A stretch of 64,000 nt of DNA from Nocardioides sp. zg-1308 (lineage in GTDB: Bacteria > Actinomycetota > Actinomycetes > Propionibacteriales > Nocardioidaceae), in NCBI RefSeq assembly GCF_013155375.1, contig NZ_JABJQY010000002.1:1922001-1986000 (forward strand). The letters are read 5' to 3'. Below the pieces are notes generated by a model. That model was not told the DNA's origin. It did no database searches and was given only the letters and a program-made list of their open reading frames with translations. Below, piece by piece: positions 48,959-59,047 of this stretch. A program made the translations under genes and the position numbers. Position 1 is the stretch's first letter. Every line of letters starts with the position of its first letter.

Positions 48959-50365
48959 TCAGGTCACGCACTGGCTGTCGCTGGGGGAGTTGTCGGACCC
49001 CCGCGTCATCCGCAGGTCGAGGCACACCGGCTCGTCGGTGCGCACCAGCAGCTGTCGCTGCCGGGTGCTGCCGTAGGTCCGGGTGTCGTCGCGGTAGTAG
49101 CTGAAGGAGTCGCCCGGCTCGAGGGGCACGGGCGGTCGCCACTCGAACAGCACGCCGCGGGCCGTGCGGCTGCCGGTGAGCGTGGGCGCCTCGGTGAGCA
49201 CGTCGGGCACGACGTCGGCCGGCGTCTGCGACTCGGTCGGGACGACCACGCCGGGGTCCTCGCCGCGCCCGTCACCGCGGACCAGCAGGAAGCCGATGAC
49301 CAGCGCCACCACCGCGGCCCCGATGCCGGCCCACACCAGCGTGGAGGTGCGGCCGGTGTCGTCGTCCTCGTCGGTGGTCGGCTCGGCGACCTGCGCGGCG
49401 ATCCGCCGCGGGCCGCTGGCCGAGATCACGGTCACCGGCTTCATCGCGGTGGCGTCCTCGGGCGCCTCCGGGACCTCCGGCGCCATGACGGAGGCGTCGG
49501 GGCGGTCGCCCTCCACCGCCACGGAGGTGCGGGCCCAGCCGGCGGCCGACTCGATCCGCTGCAGGGCGCGGGCCAGCTCCAGGGCGCTCGCCGGCCGGTG
49601 CTCGGGGCGCTTGGCCAGGCACTGCTGGAGGAGCCGGTCGAGCGCCGGTGGGACGTCGGGCCGCTGGGTCGCCGGGGGAGCGGCGTGCAGGATGCGCGCG
49701 CTCAGCGCCCGCGTGGAGTTGTCGCCGGAGGGGATGGAGAACGGCGAGCGGCCCACGAGCAGGTGCCAGATCGTCGCGCCGAGGGAGTAGACGTCGGAGG
49801 CGACCGAGCCGTTGCTGCGGCCGTCGAGCAGCTCGGGTGGTGACCACGGGTAGGAGATGCGGACGTCGTTGTCGCCCTCGATGTCGGCGATGTGGCCGGC
49901 GATGCCGAAGTCGGTCAGGGCCGGCTCGTGGTAGGTCGTCACGAGGACGTTGCTGGGCTTGATGTCGCGGTGCAGGATGCCCGAGCGGTGCGCGGTCTCG
50001 ATGGCGCTCGCGAGCTTGATGCCGGTCGCCACCGCGTCGACGGGCGCCATCGGGTTGGAGCGCACCCGGATGCCGAGGTCCGGCGGCGGGCAGTAGCGCA
50101 TCACCAGGAACGGGCGGCCGCCCTCGGCGGTCACGCCGGCGGTGATCACCGAGACGATGTAGGGGTGGTCGGCCAGTCGCGCCATCGCGTTGGCCTCGGC
50201 GGTGAAGAGGTACTTCTCCCGGTCGGTGAGCGGCACGTCGGGCCGGACGACCTTGACCGCGACGCGCTGGCGCGGCCACTGCTGCTCGTAGAGGAAGACG
50301 TCGGCGAACCCGCCGCTGCCCAGGTGCTCGACGAACGCGAACCCGGGGATGTCCGGGGCGCTCAC
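48959..50365 (-). CDS. Membrane-bound Ser/Thr protein kinase (Hanks type)
   Basis: 468 residues. The kinase domain (about 8-270) has the Gly-rich loop GSGGFADV (16-23), Lys38 (VAVKVV), HRD with Asp134 (HRDIKPSNV), DFG with Asp152, and SPPE in place of APE (175-178). A juxtamembrane region leads to one membrane segment (342-363) and an extracellular domain of about 100 residues with an Fn3-like pattern and two cysteines, not PASTA repeats. It resembles Pkb2 of the bifidobacterial PFNA cluster. Its GTG overlaps the stop of the FHA gene. The partner phosphatase may be the PP2C at the left end. Confidence 0.92.
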   Translation of the reverse strand: MSAPDIPGFAFVEHLGSGGFADVFLYEQQWPRQRVAVKVVRPDVPLTDREKYLFTAEANAMARLADHPYIVSVITAGVTAEGGRPFLVMRYCPPPDLGIRVRSNPMAPVDAVATGIKLASAIETAHRSGILHRDIKPSNVLVTTYHEPALTDFGIAGHIADIEGDNDVRISYPWSPPELLDGRSNGSVASDVYSLGATIWHLLVGRSPFSIPSGDNSTRALSARILHAAPPATQRPDVPPALDRLLQQCLAKRPEHRPASALELARALQRIESAAGWARTSVAVEGDRPDASVMAPEVPEAPEDATAMKPVTVISASGPRRIAAQVAEPTTDEDDDTGRTSTLVWAGIGAAVVALVIGFLLVRGDGRGEDPGVVVPTESQTPADVVPDVLTEAPTLTGSRTARGVLFEWRPPVPLEPGDSFSYYRDDTRTYGSTRQRQLLVRTDEPVCLDLRMTRGSDNSPSDSQCVT

Positions 50366-51558
50366 CGGGCGACCGCCCCGGTCTCGAACCGCACGGCGTA
50401 GACGTGCGCCATGTCGAGGACGGTGCCCGGCTCGAGGACGTAGGCGTCCCCGGGCCGCATCCGCTGCGGGTCGCGACCGGGCGGGGCCACGGTGGTGCCA
50501 CCGCGGCTGTCGAGGTCACGCGCCACGACGTCCCAGCCGTCGAGCTCGATCTGCAGGTGCCTCCGGGACACGAAGGAGTGGTCGGCGGGCAGGTGGACGA
50601 GGTGGGGCCAGTCGGTGCTGCCCTCGGCGGGCGCGGGCTTGCGGCCGAGGATCACGCCGCGGTCGAGCGGCACGACCTCGCCGGTCGGCAGGCGCAGCCC
50701 GCCCAGCGACGGTCGCTCGACGCGACGCGGCTCCTGCGGGGCGACCCGCTGGTGACAGACCCGGCACTGCGGCGAGACGGGCGGCGTGAGGTGGCCCAGC
50801 GGGCAGCTCACCGCCAGCACGGTCGGCGCGGTGCTGTGGGACAGGTGCGCCGGGCGCATCGAGGTCGAGCCGTCGTGGTCGTCGGGGGCGGGACCGGGCT
50901 CGGGGGCGCGGTGCGGCGCGGACGCCGGCCGGATGGTCGTGTGGGAGCCCTCCTCGATGCGCTGGATGGCCAGCGGGTCGGGCTCCGAGGTGTCCATCAG
51001 CGACCCGGTGTCCTCGACCGGGCGGCGCGTGCGGGTGCGCGGGGGAGGGCCGTCGGGGCCCTTGGCGGCGAGGATCGCGGCCGGGATGCCGTCGATGAGC
51101 GCACCTCCCGGCGGGGCGGGTGCGGTCGCCTGCACCGTCGGCTGGGCAGGTGGGGCGGTGCGGGTGGAGATCGGCACGAGCTCGACGCGGTCCGCGGCGA
51201 CCACCCCGCCGACGAGGCGCCGGGTCGGGACCAGGCGGTCGGGGTCGTCGCCGCCGTCGAGGCTGAGGATGCGCGACGGACCGGCGAGGCGTACGTGCCC
51301 GGCGCCGCGTGACAGCGCGGTGGAGGCCCCAGAGGTGAAGTCGACGAGGGCGAGCCCGGGGGGATCGCCGGCGAAGGACTTCTCGACGATGGCCATCACC
51401 CGCTCCACGACGGAGGATCCGGAGGGTGCGGTCATGGCCAGGACGTCCCAGATCTCTTGGACGACCTGCTCGTCACCGGGGTCGGTCAGCAGCACCCAGT
51501 GGGCCCCGCTGCCCAGAAGCACACCGGTCCCCCCGGCGTACCTCGCCTCCACGATCAA
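50362..51558 (-). CDS. FHA domain protein with zinc-ribbon-like motif
   Basis: 398 residues: a structured N-terminal domain (about 1-130), a Pro-rich disordered linker, a four-residue zinc-ribbon-like motif (CPLGH ... CRVC, about 255-272), and a C-terminal FHA domain (about 290-395). FHA features LGRKP and SRRHLQIEL are present. The usual STNG stretch reads SRGG, so the Asn that normally shapes the phosphopeptide site is missing. It is translationally coupled to the kinase and divergent from the giant Fn3 gene. It probably recruits phosphorylated partners, but binding strength is uncertain. Confidence 0.9.
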   Translation of the reverse strand: MIVEARYAGGTGVLLGSGAHWVLLTDPGDEQVVQEIWDVLAMTAPSGSSVVERVMAIVEKSFAGDPPGLALVDFTSGASTALSRGAGHVRLAGPSRILSLDGGDDPDRLVPTRRLVGGVVAADRVELVPISTRTAPPAQPTVQATAPAPPGGALIDGIPAAILAAKGPDGPPPRTRTRRPVEDTGSLMDTSEPDPLAIQRIEEGSHTTIRPASAPHRAPEPGPAPDDHDGSTSMRPAHLSHSTAPTVLAVSCPLGHLTPPVSPQCRVCHQRVAPQEPRRVERPSLGGLRLPTGEVVPLDRGVILGRKPAPAEGSTDWPHLVHLPADHSFVSRRHLQIELDGWDVVARDLDSRGGTTVAPPGRDPQRMRPGDAYVLEPGTVLDMAHVYAVRFETGAVAR

Positions 51559-51715
51559 CGTCGGCTCCCCTCGTACGCGCCCACCGCTCCATCATCACCC
51601 ATCGCGCCGTTCCGGCGCAGGCAGTCCCGACTTGTCGTAACGTCGCTCCATACTTACCCTCCTCTGGGTGAGTGCGGCGGGCGCGCGTCATCCGCGGGGG
51701 CCAAGGGGGGCTGGC

Positions 51716-54700
51716 GTGGCACGTGCGACGTTCGTGCGTCGACACCGGGCGGGCATCGCCTCGAGCCTCGCGCTGAGCGTCGCTGCCGGAGCCGTCGTCG
51801 CCTACGCCGTCACCGCCAGCGGCTACAAGGCCCACGAGGCCGAGCTCAACGACGGCGGCGTGTGGGTCGTCAACGGCAAGAAGGGCTGGTCCGGCCGGCT
51901 CAACAAGCCCGTCAACCAGCTCGACGGCGTCGTGCCCAACCCGGACGGCAAGGCCCGCCTCGACGTCGTCCAGGACGGCGCGGCAGTCGTCACGCTCAAC
52001 ACCGACGCCGCCCGCGGCCAGGCGCTGGAGACCAGTCGCCTCGAGCTGCAGGACGGCGGCGCGGCCGCGGTCCCCACGCTCGGTGACGTGCAGATGGCCG
52101 GCGGCACCCTCGCCAGCGTCGACGCCGAGACCGGTGCGATCTGGGCGGTCCGCTACGACGACCAGCTCGGCAAGCCCGTGGTGAGCGCCGTCGACCGGCA
52201 GGCCGACCCGCTCGCCGAGGTCGGCGAGCAGGCCGCCCTGGCGGTCAGCACCACCGGCACCGTCGTGGCCACGTCGGCCGTCGACGGCACGGTGACCACG
52301 CTCGCCCCCGACGACACCGTCCTCGGCGAGCCCGTGACGCGCGACCTCCCGCGTGCCGCCGGCCAGGTCTCGTCGGTGACCACGGTCGGCGAGCGCGTGG
52401 TCACCCTCGACGAGGACGCCGGGGTGCTGCGGGTCCTCGACGGCGCCGAGGCCACGGTCCCGCCCGGCAGCGTCCTCCAGCAGCCCGGACCCGCCTACGA
52501 CGCCGTGCTGGTCGCGGCGGCCGACGGGCTGCTCAGCGTGGACCTCGACACGGGGGAGACGACGACCGTGTCCACCCAGTCCGGCGAGCCGGTCGAGCCG
52601 GTCCGGCTCGGCGCGTGCGTCTTCGGGGCCTGGTCGGGAGGGGTCGGCGCGCTCGCGGTGCAGTGCGGCGCCCAGGAGGTCAACGAGAGGTCCCTCGGTG
52701 GCGACGCGGCGAGCCTGGCGTTCCGGGTCAACCGCGGCGAGATCGTCCTCAACGACGCCAACAGCGGGGCGGTGTGGGACGTCGAGCAGGAGAAGCCGGC
52801 CCGCATCGACAACTGGGACGCCTTCACGTCGAAGAAGCAGAAGGACGACGACGACGACCAGAACGACAACGAGACCGACGCCGACCGTCGACCGCCCCGC
52901 GCCAAGCCCGACTCCTACGGGGTGCGCGCCGGTCGCACCACGGTCCTGCACCCGCTCGACAACGACTCCGCGCCCGAGGGCCGGCTGCTGAGCATCGTCG
53001 ACGTCGTGCAGCCCTCCGGCGGCGCCCGCGTGGAGATCAGCCCGGACGGGCAGACCCTCGTGCTGCAGATGCCGGAGGAGGCGCGCCCCGCGACGTTCGA
53101 CTACGTCATCGACGACGGCCGCAACGGCCTGTCGGCCAGCGCCACGGTCGACGTGGAGGTGCGCGGCCAGGAGGAGAACGAGCCGCCGGACCTGCGCGAG
53201 GGCTACCGCAAGCCGACCTACCGCGTGCCCCACGGCGGCGCGCTGTCGGTCCCGGTCCTGGCCGACTGGCGCGACGACCGTGACGGCGACACCCTGCTCC
53301 TGGACTCCGCCGTCGCGGTCGACGGAGCGCAGAACGGCGCTGGTGCGCGGACCACCTCGGACGGCCGGATCCGCTTCACCGCGCCGACCACCGCCGCGTC
53401 CGGCCCGCAGCTGGTCCGGGTCGACTTCGCCGTGACCGACGGCTCGACGCCGGTGCGGAAGTCGCTGAGCTTCCAGGTGCAGGCCCCCAAGGACCAGAAG
53501 GCGTTCGCCCCGAGCGCCGAGCCCGACGTCGTACGCGGTGAGGTCGGCAAGCCGATCAAGATCCGCCCCCTGCTCAACGACCTGCCCGGCTCGGACCCCA
53601 ACACGCCCAACGCGGAGCTCGCGCTCGGGGGCAAGGTGCCCCAGCAGCCCAACGCCAGGATCGTCTCCGACCTCGACGGGGGACAGCTCACCTTCACCGG
53701 GGAGCGCGCCGGCACCTACTTCCTCAGCTACGACGCGGCCTACGGCAACGCCCCGCTCGACCAGGGCACGGTCCGCGTGGACGTGAAGCCCAAGCCCAAG
53801 CGTGCCGCCGAGCCGGTGGCGATGCCCGACACGCTGACCGTCTTCGGCCAGGCGCCCGGGATCGTCGACGTGCTGGCCAACGACCTCGACCCGGCCGGTG
53901 GCCTGCTGGTGGTCCAGCGTGCCGCCGCGGACCGCGAGGGGCAGCTCGACGTCGCGATCATCGACGGTCGGTGGCTGCGGATCTCCGCCGTGCAGCCGGC
54001 GCTGTCGCCCCGCACGCAGACCATCTCCTACACGATCAGCAACGGGGCCAGCTCCGGCGTCCGCGGCGAGGTCGTCGTCACCCAGCGCCCCCAGCCCGCG
54101 GACAACACCCCGATCACGGCGGCCGACAAGGTGGTCGTGCGCGCGGGTGGCGCCGTGGCCGCCCCGGTCCTCGACAACGACGTGTCCCCGGCCGGCGACC
54201 GCCTGACGCTGCTCAACGACCTGGTCGACAGCGAGACGCCCGGCCAGCTCGAGGTCGTCCCCCCGATCGACGTCACGGGTGACGTGGGCCGCGCGTTCGT
54301 CTCGGGTCGCGTGGTGCGCTACGTCGCCCCCGAGCAGGTCGAGGAGCGCGACACCTACACCGTCACCTACGTCGCGCAGAACCTCGAGGGAAAGCGAGCC
54401 CAGGGGGTCCTCTCGGTGACCGTCGTGCCGGCCGACGACCCCAACGACCCGCCCGAGCCACCGACCCTGGAGGGTCGCGTGGTCGCCGGCGACGCGATCA
54501 AGGTCCGCGTCCCGGGCGTCGGCGTCGACCGCAACGGCGACCCGGTCACCGTCACCGGCATCACCTCGGCGCCCCGGCTGGGCCGGATCGTCTCCTACGG
54601 CGGCAACTTCCTCGAGTACCAGGCCTACCCCCGCACGGTCGGCACCGACGAGTTCACCTACTCCCTCGTCGACTCGCAGGGCGCCTTCGCCACCGGCACC

Positions 54701-57700
54701 GTCCGCATCGCGGTCGTCGAGGTGGGCCAGCCCCAGCCGCCGCTGGCGGTCGCGGACCGGCTCACGGTCGAGCCCGGAAGGACGGCGATCTTCGACCCGC
54801 TGGCCAACGACTTCATCGCCGCCGGCGACTCGGTGGAGGTCGAGCTGGTCGACGCCCCGGCGGGCGTCGAGCTGGACCCCCGGACCAACCTGGTGTCGGT
54901 GCCCGCCCCCGGGGAGCTCACGGCCCCGCCGGTGGTGGTCGTCTACCGCGTGACCAACGGCCTCCAGGAGTCCCGCGCCACGATGACCCTGCAGACGGCC
55001 GAGGGCTTCAACAACCCCCCGATCGTCTACGACGCCTTCGGCCGCGCCGACGACAGCGGCAGCGTCGTGGTCGACGTCCTCGAGGGCGCCTACGACCCCG
55101 ACGGGCCCGCCAAGGGCCTCGAGGTGACCGACGTGAGCGGCGACGACTCGGCGCGGGTCGTCGACGGCGTCGAGGTCCGCGCCAACCGCGGGGCGGCGCC
55201 CAAGGTGCTGCCCTTCGAGGTCCGTGACGCCGACGGCGCCGTGGCCGTCGCGTCCGTCTACATCCCGCCCACCGGCAACGGCCTGCCCTACGTCGTCGAC
55301 GACGCCCTGATCGAGCTCGAGCCCGGTGCCACCACGACGGGCAAGCTCTCCGACTACGTCGCGGCACCCGGGGACGCCGAGGTGCGCCTGGCGTCGGGTC
55401 GGCGCTCGTGGTCCGCCTCGCCGACGTCCCTCGCGGTCGGTCCCGACGGCGACAACCGCTTCACCCTGTCGGCCCCTGCCGCGTTCCGCGGACCGGGTGC
55501 CGTGCTCGTGGAGGTCACCTCGGCGACCGACGCCAGCGGCAACGAGGACACCTCCACCACCGACGACGGTGCGACGGTCCTGCTCTCCATCCCGGTCCAG
55601 GTGGGTGACGACAAGCCGGAGCTCACGTGCCCCTCCACGGTCGTCCCCATCTCGGCCGGGCAGAACTACGCCCTCGACATCGCCACGTTCTGCAAGGTCT
55701 TCACCCTCGACCCCCGGGACGCGGCCGGGCTCTCCTACACCGCCGACTGGAGCCAGCCCCTCGACGGGCTCGCCGTCGGCAGCCCCGAGGGCTCCGTCGT
55801 GTCGGTGACCGCCGCGGAGACCGCGACCGAGGGCGGCCAGGCGGCCCTCACGGTGCAGGCGGGGGACAGCAACACCCAGCTGGTGCGCTTCCAGCTGGCC
55901 CAGGCGCCGTCCCCGAGGCTGCTGCCCATCCGGGTCGAGACCATGGAGGCCGGGCAGAGCCGCAGCTACGACGTCGGCTCCTACCTCGAGGCCGGCGTGT
56001 CCGACCCGGACCCCACGATCGTCTCCGTGCAGAGCACCGGCAACCCCGGCGTCCGTGCGTCGGCCGACGGGGGCAGGCTGACGTTGACGGCGACCGACGA
56101 CGCCCGCGGCGCCCGTGCCAGCTTCCGGCTGGTGGTCAGCGACGTCTCGTCCGACGCCCCGCCCGCCTCGCGGACCGCCGAGGGTCGCATCGAGTTCCAG
56201 GTCGTCGGGACCCCCGAGGCGCCCGGCGAGCCGCGTCCGTTCCCGCGCACCGACCAGATCGGCGCCGTGGAGATGTCGTGGGCGCCGCCGCGCGACGACG
56301 GCGGCGCGCCGATCCTGCACTACCTGGTGCGCGAGGAGAAGACCGGCGCCACGCAGCGGTGCGACACCAACGTCTGCGTCTTCCGCAAGCTCAAGAACGG
56401 CGGCAACTACAGCTTCCGCGTGCAGGCCGTGAACCGGGTCGGCAAGAGCGAGTGGAGCGGGCTCTCGAAGACGGCCCGGGCCGACACGGCGCCGGGGCGC
56501 GTCGAGAACATCCGGATGGTCGACCGGGGCGACGGCTACATCACCATCGCCTGGGACAAGCCGACCACCAACACCTCGCGGATCCTCGACTACACCATCA
56601 CGTGGCCCGGTGGCCCGGTCGGTGTCGTCGCCGGGGACAACCCCCGCTACACCGCCACCGGCCTCGACAACAACACCCAGTACGCGTTCACGGTCAAGGC
56701 CCAGAACGTCGTCGACTACTCCGCGCCCCGCACGTCGGTCGAGATGCAGCCGCTCGGCACGCCTCCGGCTCCGGCGGCGCCGGCCGTCGCCGACCTCGAG
56801 TCGGGGGCCAACCAGACCTCCGTCCGCATCGCGTGGCAGGCCGTGCTCCCCGAGGGACCGGGACCCACCTCCTACACCGTCAGCTACTCCAACGGCACGT
56901 CGTCCGGCACGGTGCCCGGCTGCCAGAAGCTGGTGGCGCTGTCCTGCACCCACTCCGGCATCCCCTACGACGGCACCACCTACACCTACCGGGTGGTGGC
57001 CGCCAACGAGCCGGGCAAGCGCTCCCAGCCGAGCGAGGGCACCGCGATCCAGGCCGTGGGCCGGCCCGCGCCGTGGGGCAGCTTCGACGTGTTCGCGACC
57101 GGCGCCAGCCAGGAGGCCGAGGTCCGCTACACGGTCCCCGACTCGCGCGGCAACGTCAGCAAGGTCGAGGTCCTCGTCAATGGCGGGGTCGTCAAGCAGT
57201 TCGGGCAGCAGACCGGCTCCTTCACCACCCGGATCCCGACGCCCGGCAACGAGCAGCCCTACCCCGTCCAGCTCCGGGTGTGCAACGAGCGCGCGCCCAC
57301 GGGCTGCACGCTCAGCGGCGTGCAGAACGTGCAGACCTACGGCCGCCTCGAGGGGATGCTCAGCGACATCGGCGACCCCGTGGTCAACGGCAAGACCGTG
57401 ACCTGGACGGTGACCGGCTCCAGCAACGGCGACCCGGCCGAGCTGGCCTACTGGATCGACGGCGCCCAGCAGCCGACGATCCAGCTCGGCGGGGTCGGTG
57501 CCTTCAGCCAGTCGATCTCGACCACGACGGCCGACTTCGGCCAGGAGACCCGGCTCGAGGTGCGCCTGCGCGACTCCTCGCCCGGAGGGCGCGGCGAGAC
57601 CTACCAGGACGACCGCGCCCGGAGCGGCGTGCCGCAGCCGGGTGTCAGCGTGGAGAAGCTCTCGGCCTGCCGCGACGACAACGACAGCCCCGACGACAAC

Positions 57701-57982
57701 TGCTGGCAGGGCAACGGCTCGGGCAAGCCGCCGCCGTGCGAGGTCGAGTCCTGCGGGTTCATCCGGTTCAACGTCAACGGCTTCTACGAGGGCTTCACCT
57801 GCCGGGTGAGCATGACCTGGAACGGCTACACCGGCTGGCGCACCTACTCCTTCGGCGCCAACGGGCAGAACACCAACACCCAGGACACCGACTGGTACGC
57901 CCCCAGCGGCGGCGGAGCGACCGTCACCTGCCAGGGCAACGGCTTCTGGCAGCGCACGTCGAGCGGCTCCCAGACCTGGTAG
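51716..57982 (+). CDS. Giant membrane-anchored surface protein with Ig-like and Fn3 domains
   Basis: 2088 residues. One N-terminal membrane segment (about 13-35) anchors it, with the rest outside. It shows a beta-propeller-like region (about 40-365), an acidic linker (about 371-394), a long series of cadherin/Ig-like repeats of about 90-100 residues (about 400-1490; pattern VLANDLDPAGG, PLANDFIAAGD), three Fn3 domains (about 1500-1590, 1591-1683, 1684-1785), and a C-terminal region with a six-Cys cluster. GTG at 51716 is preferred to 51668 because AGGGGGG lies just upstream. It corresponds to the Fn3 member of PFNA-type clusters and may bind host, wall or sugars. It is first gene of a four-gene operon. 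Confidence 0.9.
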   Translation: MARATFVRRHRAGIASSLALSVAAGAVVAYAVTASGYKAHEAELNDGGVWVVNGKKGWSGRLNKPVNQLDGVVPNPDGKARLDVVQDGAAVVTLNTDAARGQALETSRLELQDGGAAAVPTLGDVQMAGGTLASVDAETGAIWAVRYDDQLGKPVVSAVDRQADPLAEVGEQAALAVSTTGTVVATSAVDGTVTTLAPDDTVLGEPVTRDLPRAAGQVSSVTTVGERVVTLDEDAGVLRVLDGAEATVPPGSVLQQPGPAYDAVLVAAADGLLSVDLDTGETTTVSTQSGEPVEPVRLGACVFGAWSGGVGALAVQCGAQEVNERSLGGDAASLAFRVNRGEIVLNDANSGAVWDVEQEKPARIDNWDAFTSKKQKDDDDDQNDNETDADRRPPRAKPDSYGVRAGRTTVLHPLDNDSAPEGRLLSIVDVVQPSGGARVEISPDGQTLVLQMPEEARPATFDYVIDDGRNGLSASATVDVEVRGQEENEPPDLREGYRKPTYRVPHGGALSVPVLADWRDDRDGDTLLLDSAVAVDGAQNGAGARTTSDGRIRFTAPTTAASGPQLVRVDFAVTDGSTPVRKSLSFQVQAPKDQKAFAPSAEPDVVRGEVGKPIKIRPLLNDLPGSDPNTPNAELALGGKVPQQPNARIVSDLDGGQLTFTGERAGTYFLSYDAAYGNAPLDQGTVRVDVKPKPKRAAEPVAMPDTLTVFGQAPGIVDVLANDLDPAGGLLVVQRAAADREGQLDVAIIDGRWLRISAVQPALSPRTQTISYTISNGASSGVRGEVVVTQRPQPADNTPITAADKVVVRAGGAVAAPVLDNDVSPAGDRLTLLNDLVDSETPGQLEVVPPIDVTGDVGRAFVSGRVVRYVAPEQVEERDTYTVTYVAQNLEGKRAQGVLSVTVVPADDPNDPPEPPTLEGRVVAGDAIKVRVPGVGVDRNGDPVTVTGITSAPRLGRIVSYGGNFLEYQAYPRTVGTDEFTYSLVDSQGAFATGTVRIAVVEVGQPQPPLAVADRLTVEPGRTAIFDPLANDFIAAGDSVEVELVDAPAGVELDPRTNLVSVPAPGELTAPPVVVVYRVTNGLQESRATMTLQTAEGFNNPPIVYDAFGRADDSGSVVVDVLEGAYDPDGPAKGLEVTDVSGDDSARVVDGVEVRANRGAAPKVLPFEVRDADGAVAVASVYIPPTGNGLPYVVDDALIELEPGATTTGKLSDYVAAPGDAEVRLASGRRSWSASPTSLAVGPDGDNRFTLSAPAAFRGPGAVLVEVTSATDASGNEDTSTTDDGATVLLSIPVQVGDDKPELTCPSTVVPISAGQNYALDIATFCKVFTLDPRDAAGLSYTADWSQPLDGLAVGSPEGSVVSVTAAETATEGGQAALTVQAGDSNTQLVRFQLAQAPSPRLLPIRVETMEAGQSRSYDVGSYLEAGVSDPDPTIVSVQSTGNPGVRASADGGRLTLTATDDARGARASFRLVVSDVSSDAPPASRTAEGRIEFQVVGTPEAPGEPRPFPRTDQIGAVEMSWAPPRDDGGAPILHYLVREEKTGATQRCDTNVCVFRKLKNGGNYSFRVQAVNRVGKSEWSGLSKTARADTAPGRVENIRMVDRGDGYITIAWDKPTTNTSRILDYTITWPGGPVGVVAGDNPRYTATGLDNNTQYAFTVKAQNVVDYSAPRTSVEMQPLGTPPAPAAPAVADLESGANQTSVRIAWQAVLPEGPGPTSYTVSYSNGTSSGTVPGCQKLVALSCTHSGIPYDGTTYTYRVVAANEPGKRSQPSEGTAIQAVGRPAPWGSFDVFATGASQEAEVRYTVPDSRGNVSKVEVLVNGGVVKQFGQQTGSFTTRIPTPGNEQPYPVQLRVCNERAPTGCTLSGVQNVQTYGRLEGMLSDIGDPVVNGKTVTWTVTGSSNGDPAELAYWIDGAQQPTIQLGGVGAFSQSISTTTADFGQETRLEVRLRDSSPGGRGETYQDDRARSGVPQPGVSVEKLSACRDDNDSPDDNCWQGNGSGKPPPCEVESCGFIRFNVNGFYEGFTCRVSMTWNGYTGWRTYSFGANGQNTNTQDTDWYAPSGGGATVTCQGNGFWQRTSSGSQTW

Positions 57983-58067
57983 ACCCGGCGCCGGCACGGC
58001 CGCCCCATCCCGCCCTCGATCCCCCCTCACCGCCCCGCCCTGCCCCACCCCGCGACAGGAACACGAC

Positions 58068-59039
58068 ATGACGATCAGCCCCGAACAGGCCGAGTGGTTC
58101 AGGTCCACCTTCGACCAGCTCACCGACAACATGGAGAAGGCGGTCCTCGGCAAGCGTCACGTCGTACGCCTGGCGCTGACCTGCCTGCTCTCGGAGGGCC
58201 ACGTCCTGCTCGAGGACTTCCCCGGGACCGGCAAGACGATGCTCGCGCGGGCCCTCGCCAACACCGTGCAGGGCAGCCACGCCCGCATCCAGTTCACCCC
58301 CGACCTGCTGCCCTCCGACGTCACCGGCGTGACCGTCTACGACCAGCACAAGGGCACGTTCGAGTTCCACCCGGGCCCGATCTTCCACACCATCGTCCTC
58401 GCCGACGAGATCAACCGGGCCTCGCCCAAGACGCAGTCCGCGCTGCTCGAGGTGATGGAGGAGGGCCGCGTCACCGTCGACGGCGTCGCCCACCCGGTCG
58501 GCAAGCCGTTCCTGGTCATCGCCACCCAGAACCCCATCGAGCAGGCCGGCACCTACCGCCTCCCCGAGGCGCAGCTCGACCGCTTCCTCATGAAGACGTC
58601 GGTCGGCTACCCCGACCGGCAGGCCACCGTCGAGCTGCTCAACAACGCCGCCGTGCGCGACCGCGCCGCGCTGGTGACCCCCGTGATCACCGCCGCGACC
58701 ATCGCCCAGATGAGCGGCCTGGCCGACCAGGTCTACGTCGACCCGGCCGTCATCGGCTACGTCGCCGAGCTGGCCGAGGAGTCGCGCCGCCAGCCCCACG
58801 TGAAGCTCGGCCTGTCGCCGCGCGGCTGCCTGGCCCTCGTCCGCGTCGCCAAGACGTGGGCCGCTGCCGACGGGCGCGACCACGTCGTCCCCGACGACAT
58901 CAAGGACCTGGCCGAGCCGGTGCTCTCGCACCGCCTGCTGCTCGACGCCGAGGCGCAGTTCAGCGGCGTGGACGTGCAGACGGTCATCTCGCGCCTGCTC
59001 GACGCCGTGGCACCCCCGACCGACCGCGTGGGGGTCTGA
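58068..59039 (+). CDS. MoxR-family AAA+ ATPase
   Basis: 323 residues. Walker A GTGKT (53-57), Walker B IVLADE (109-114), the ATQNPIEQAGTYRLPEAQLD stretch with sensor 1, and the lid domain are all present. MoxR ATPases work as chaperones or disassembly factors for VWA or DUF58 proteins, and a DUF58 gene follows directly. It is second in the Fn3-MoxR-DUF58-transglutaminase operon, a recognised grouping. Confidence 0.95.
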   Translation: MTISPEQAEWFRSTFDQLTDNMEKAVLGKRHVVRLALTCLLSEGHVLLEDFPGTGKTMLARALANTVQGSHARIQFTPDLLPSDVTGVTVYDQHKGTFEFHPGPIFHTIVLADEINRASPKTQSALLEVMEEGRVTVDGVAHPVGKPFLVIATQNPIEQAGTYRLPEAQLDRFLMKTSVGYPDRQATVELLNNAAVRDRAALVTPVITAATIAQMSGLADQVYVDPAVIGYVAELAEESRRQPHVKLGLSPRGCLALVRVAKTWAAADGRDHVVPDDIKDLAEPVLSHRLLLDAEAQFSGVDVQTVISRLLDAVAPPTDRVGV

Positions 59040-59047
59040 CCCAGGCC

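Noticed and set aside
51473..58153. A very long open frame on the minus strand opposite the giant Fn3 gene
   Set aside because: It mirrors the codon structure of the plus-strand gene. The translation is low-complexity Gly/Arg/Asp/Val without domains, as expected for antisense frames in GC-rich DNA.
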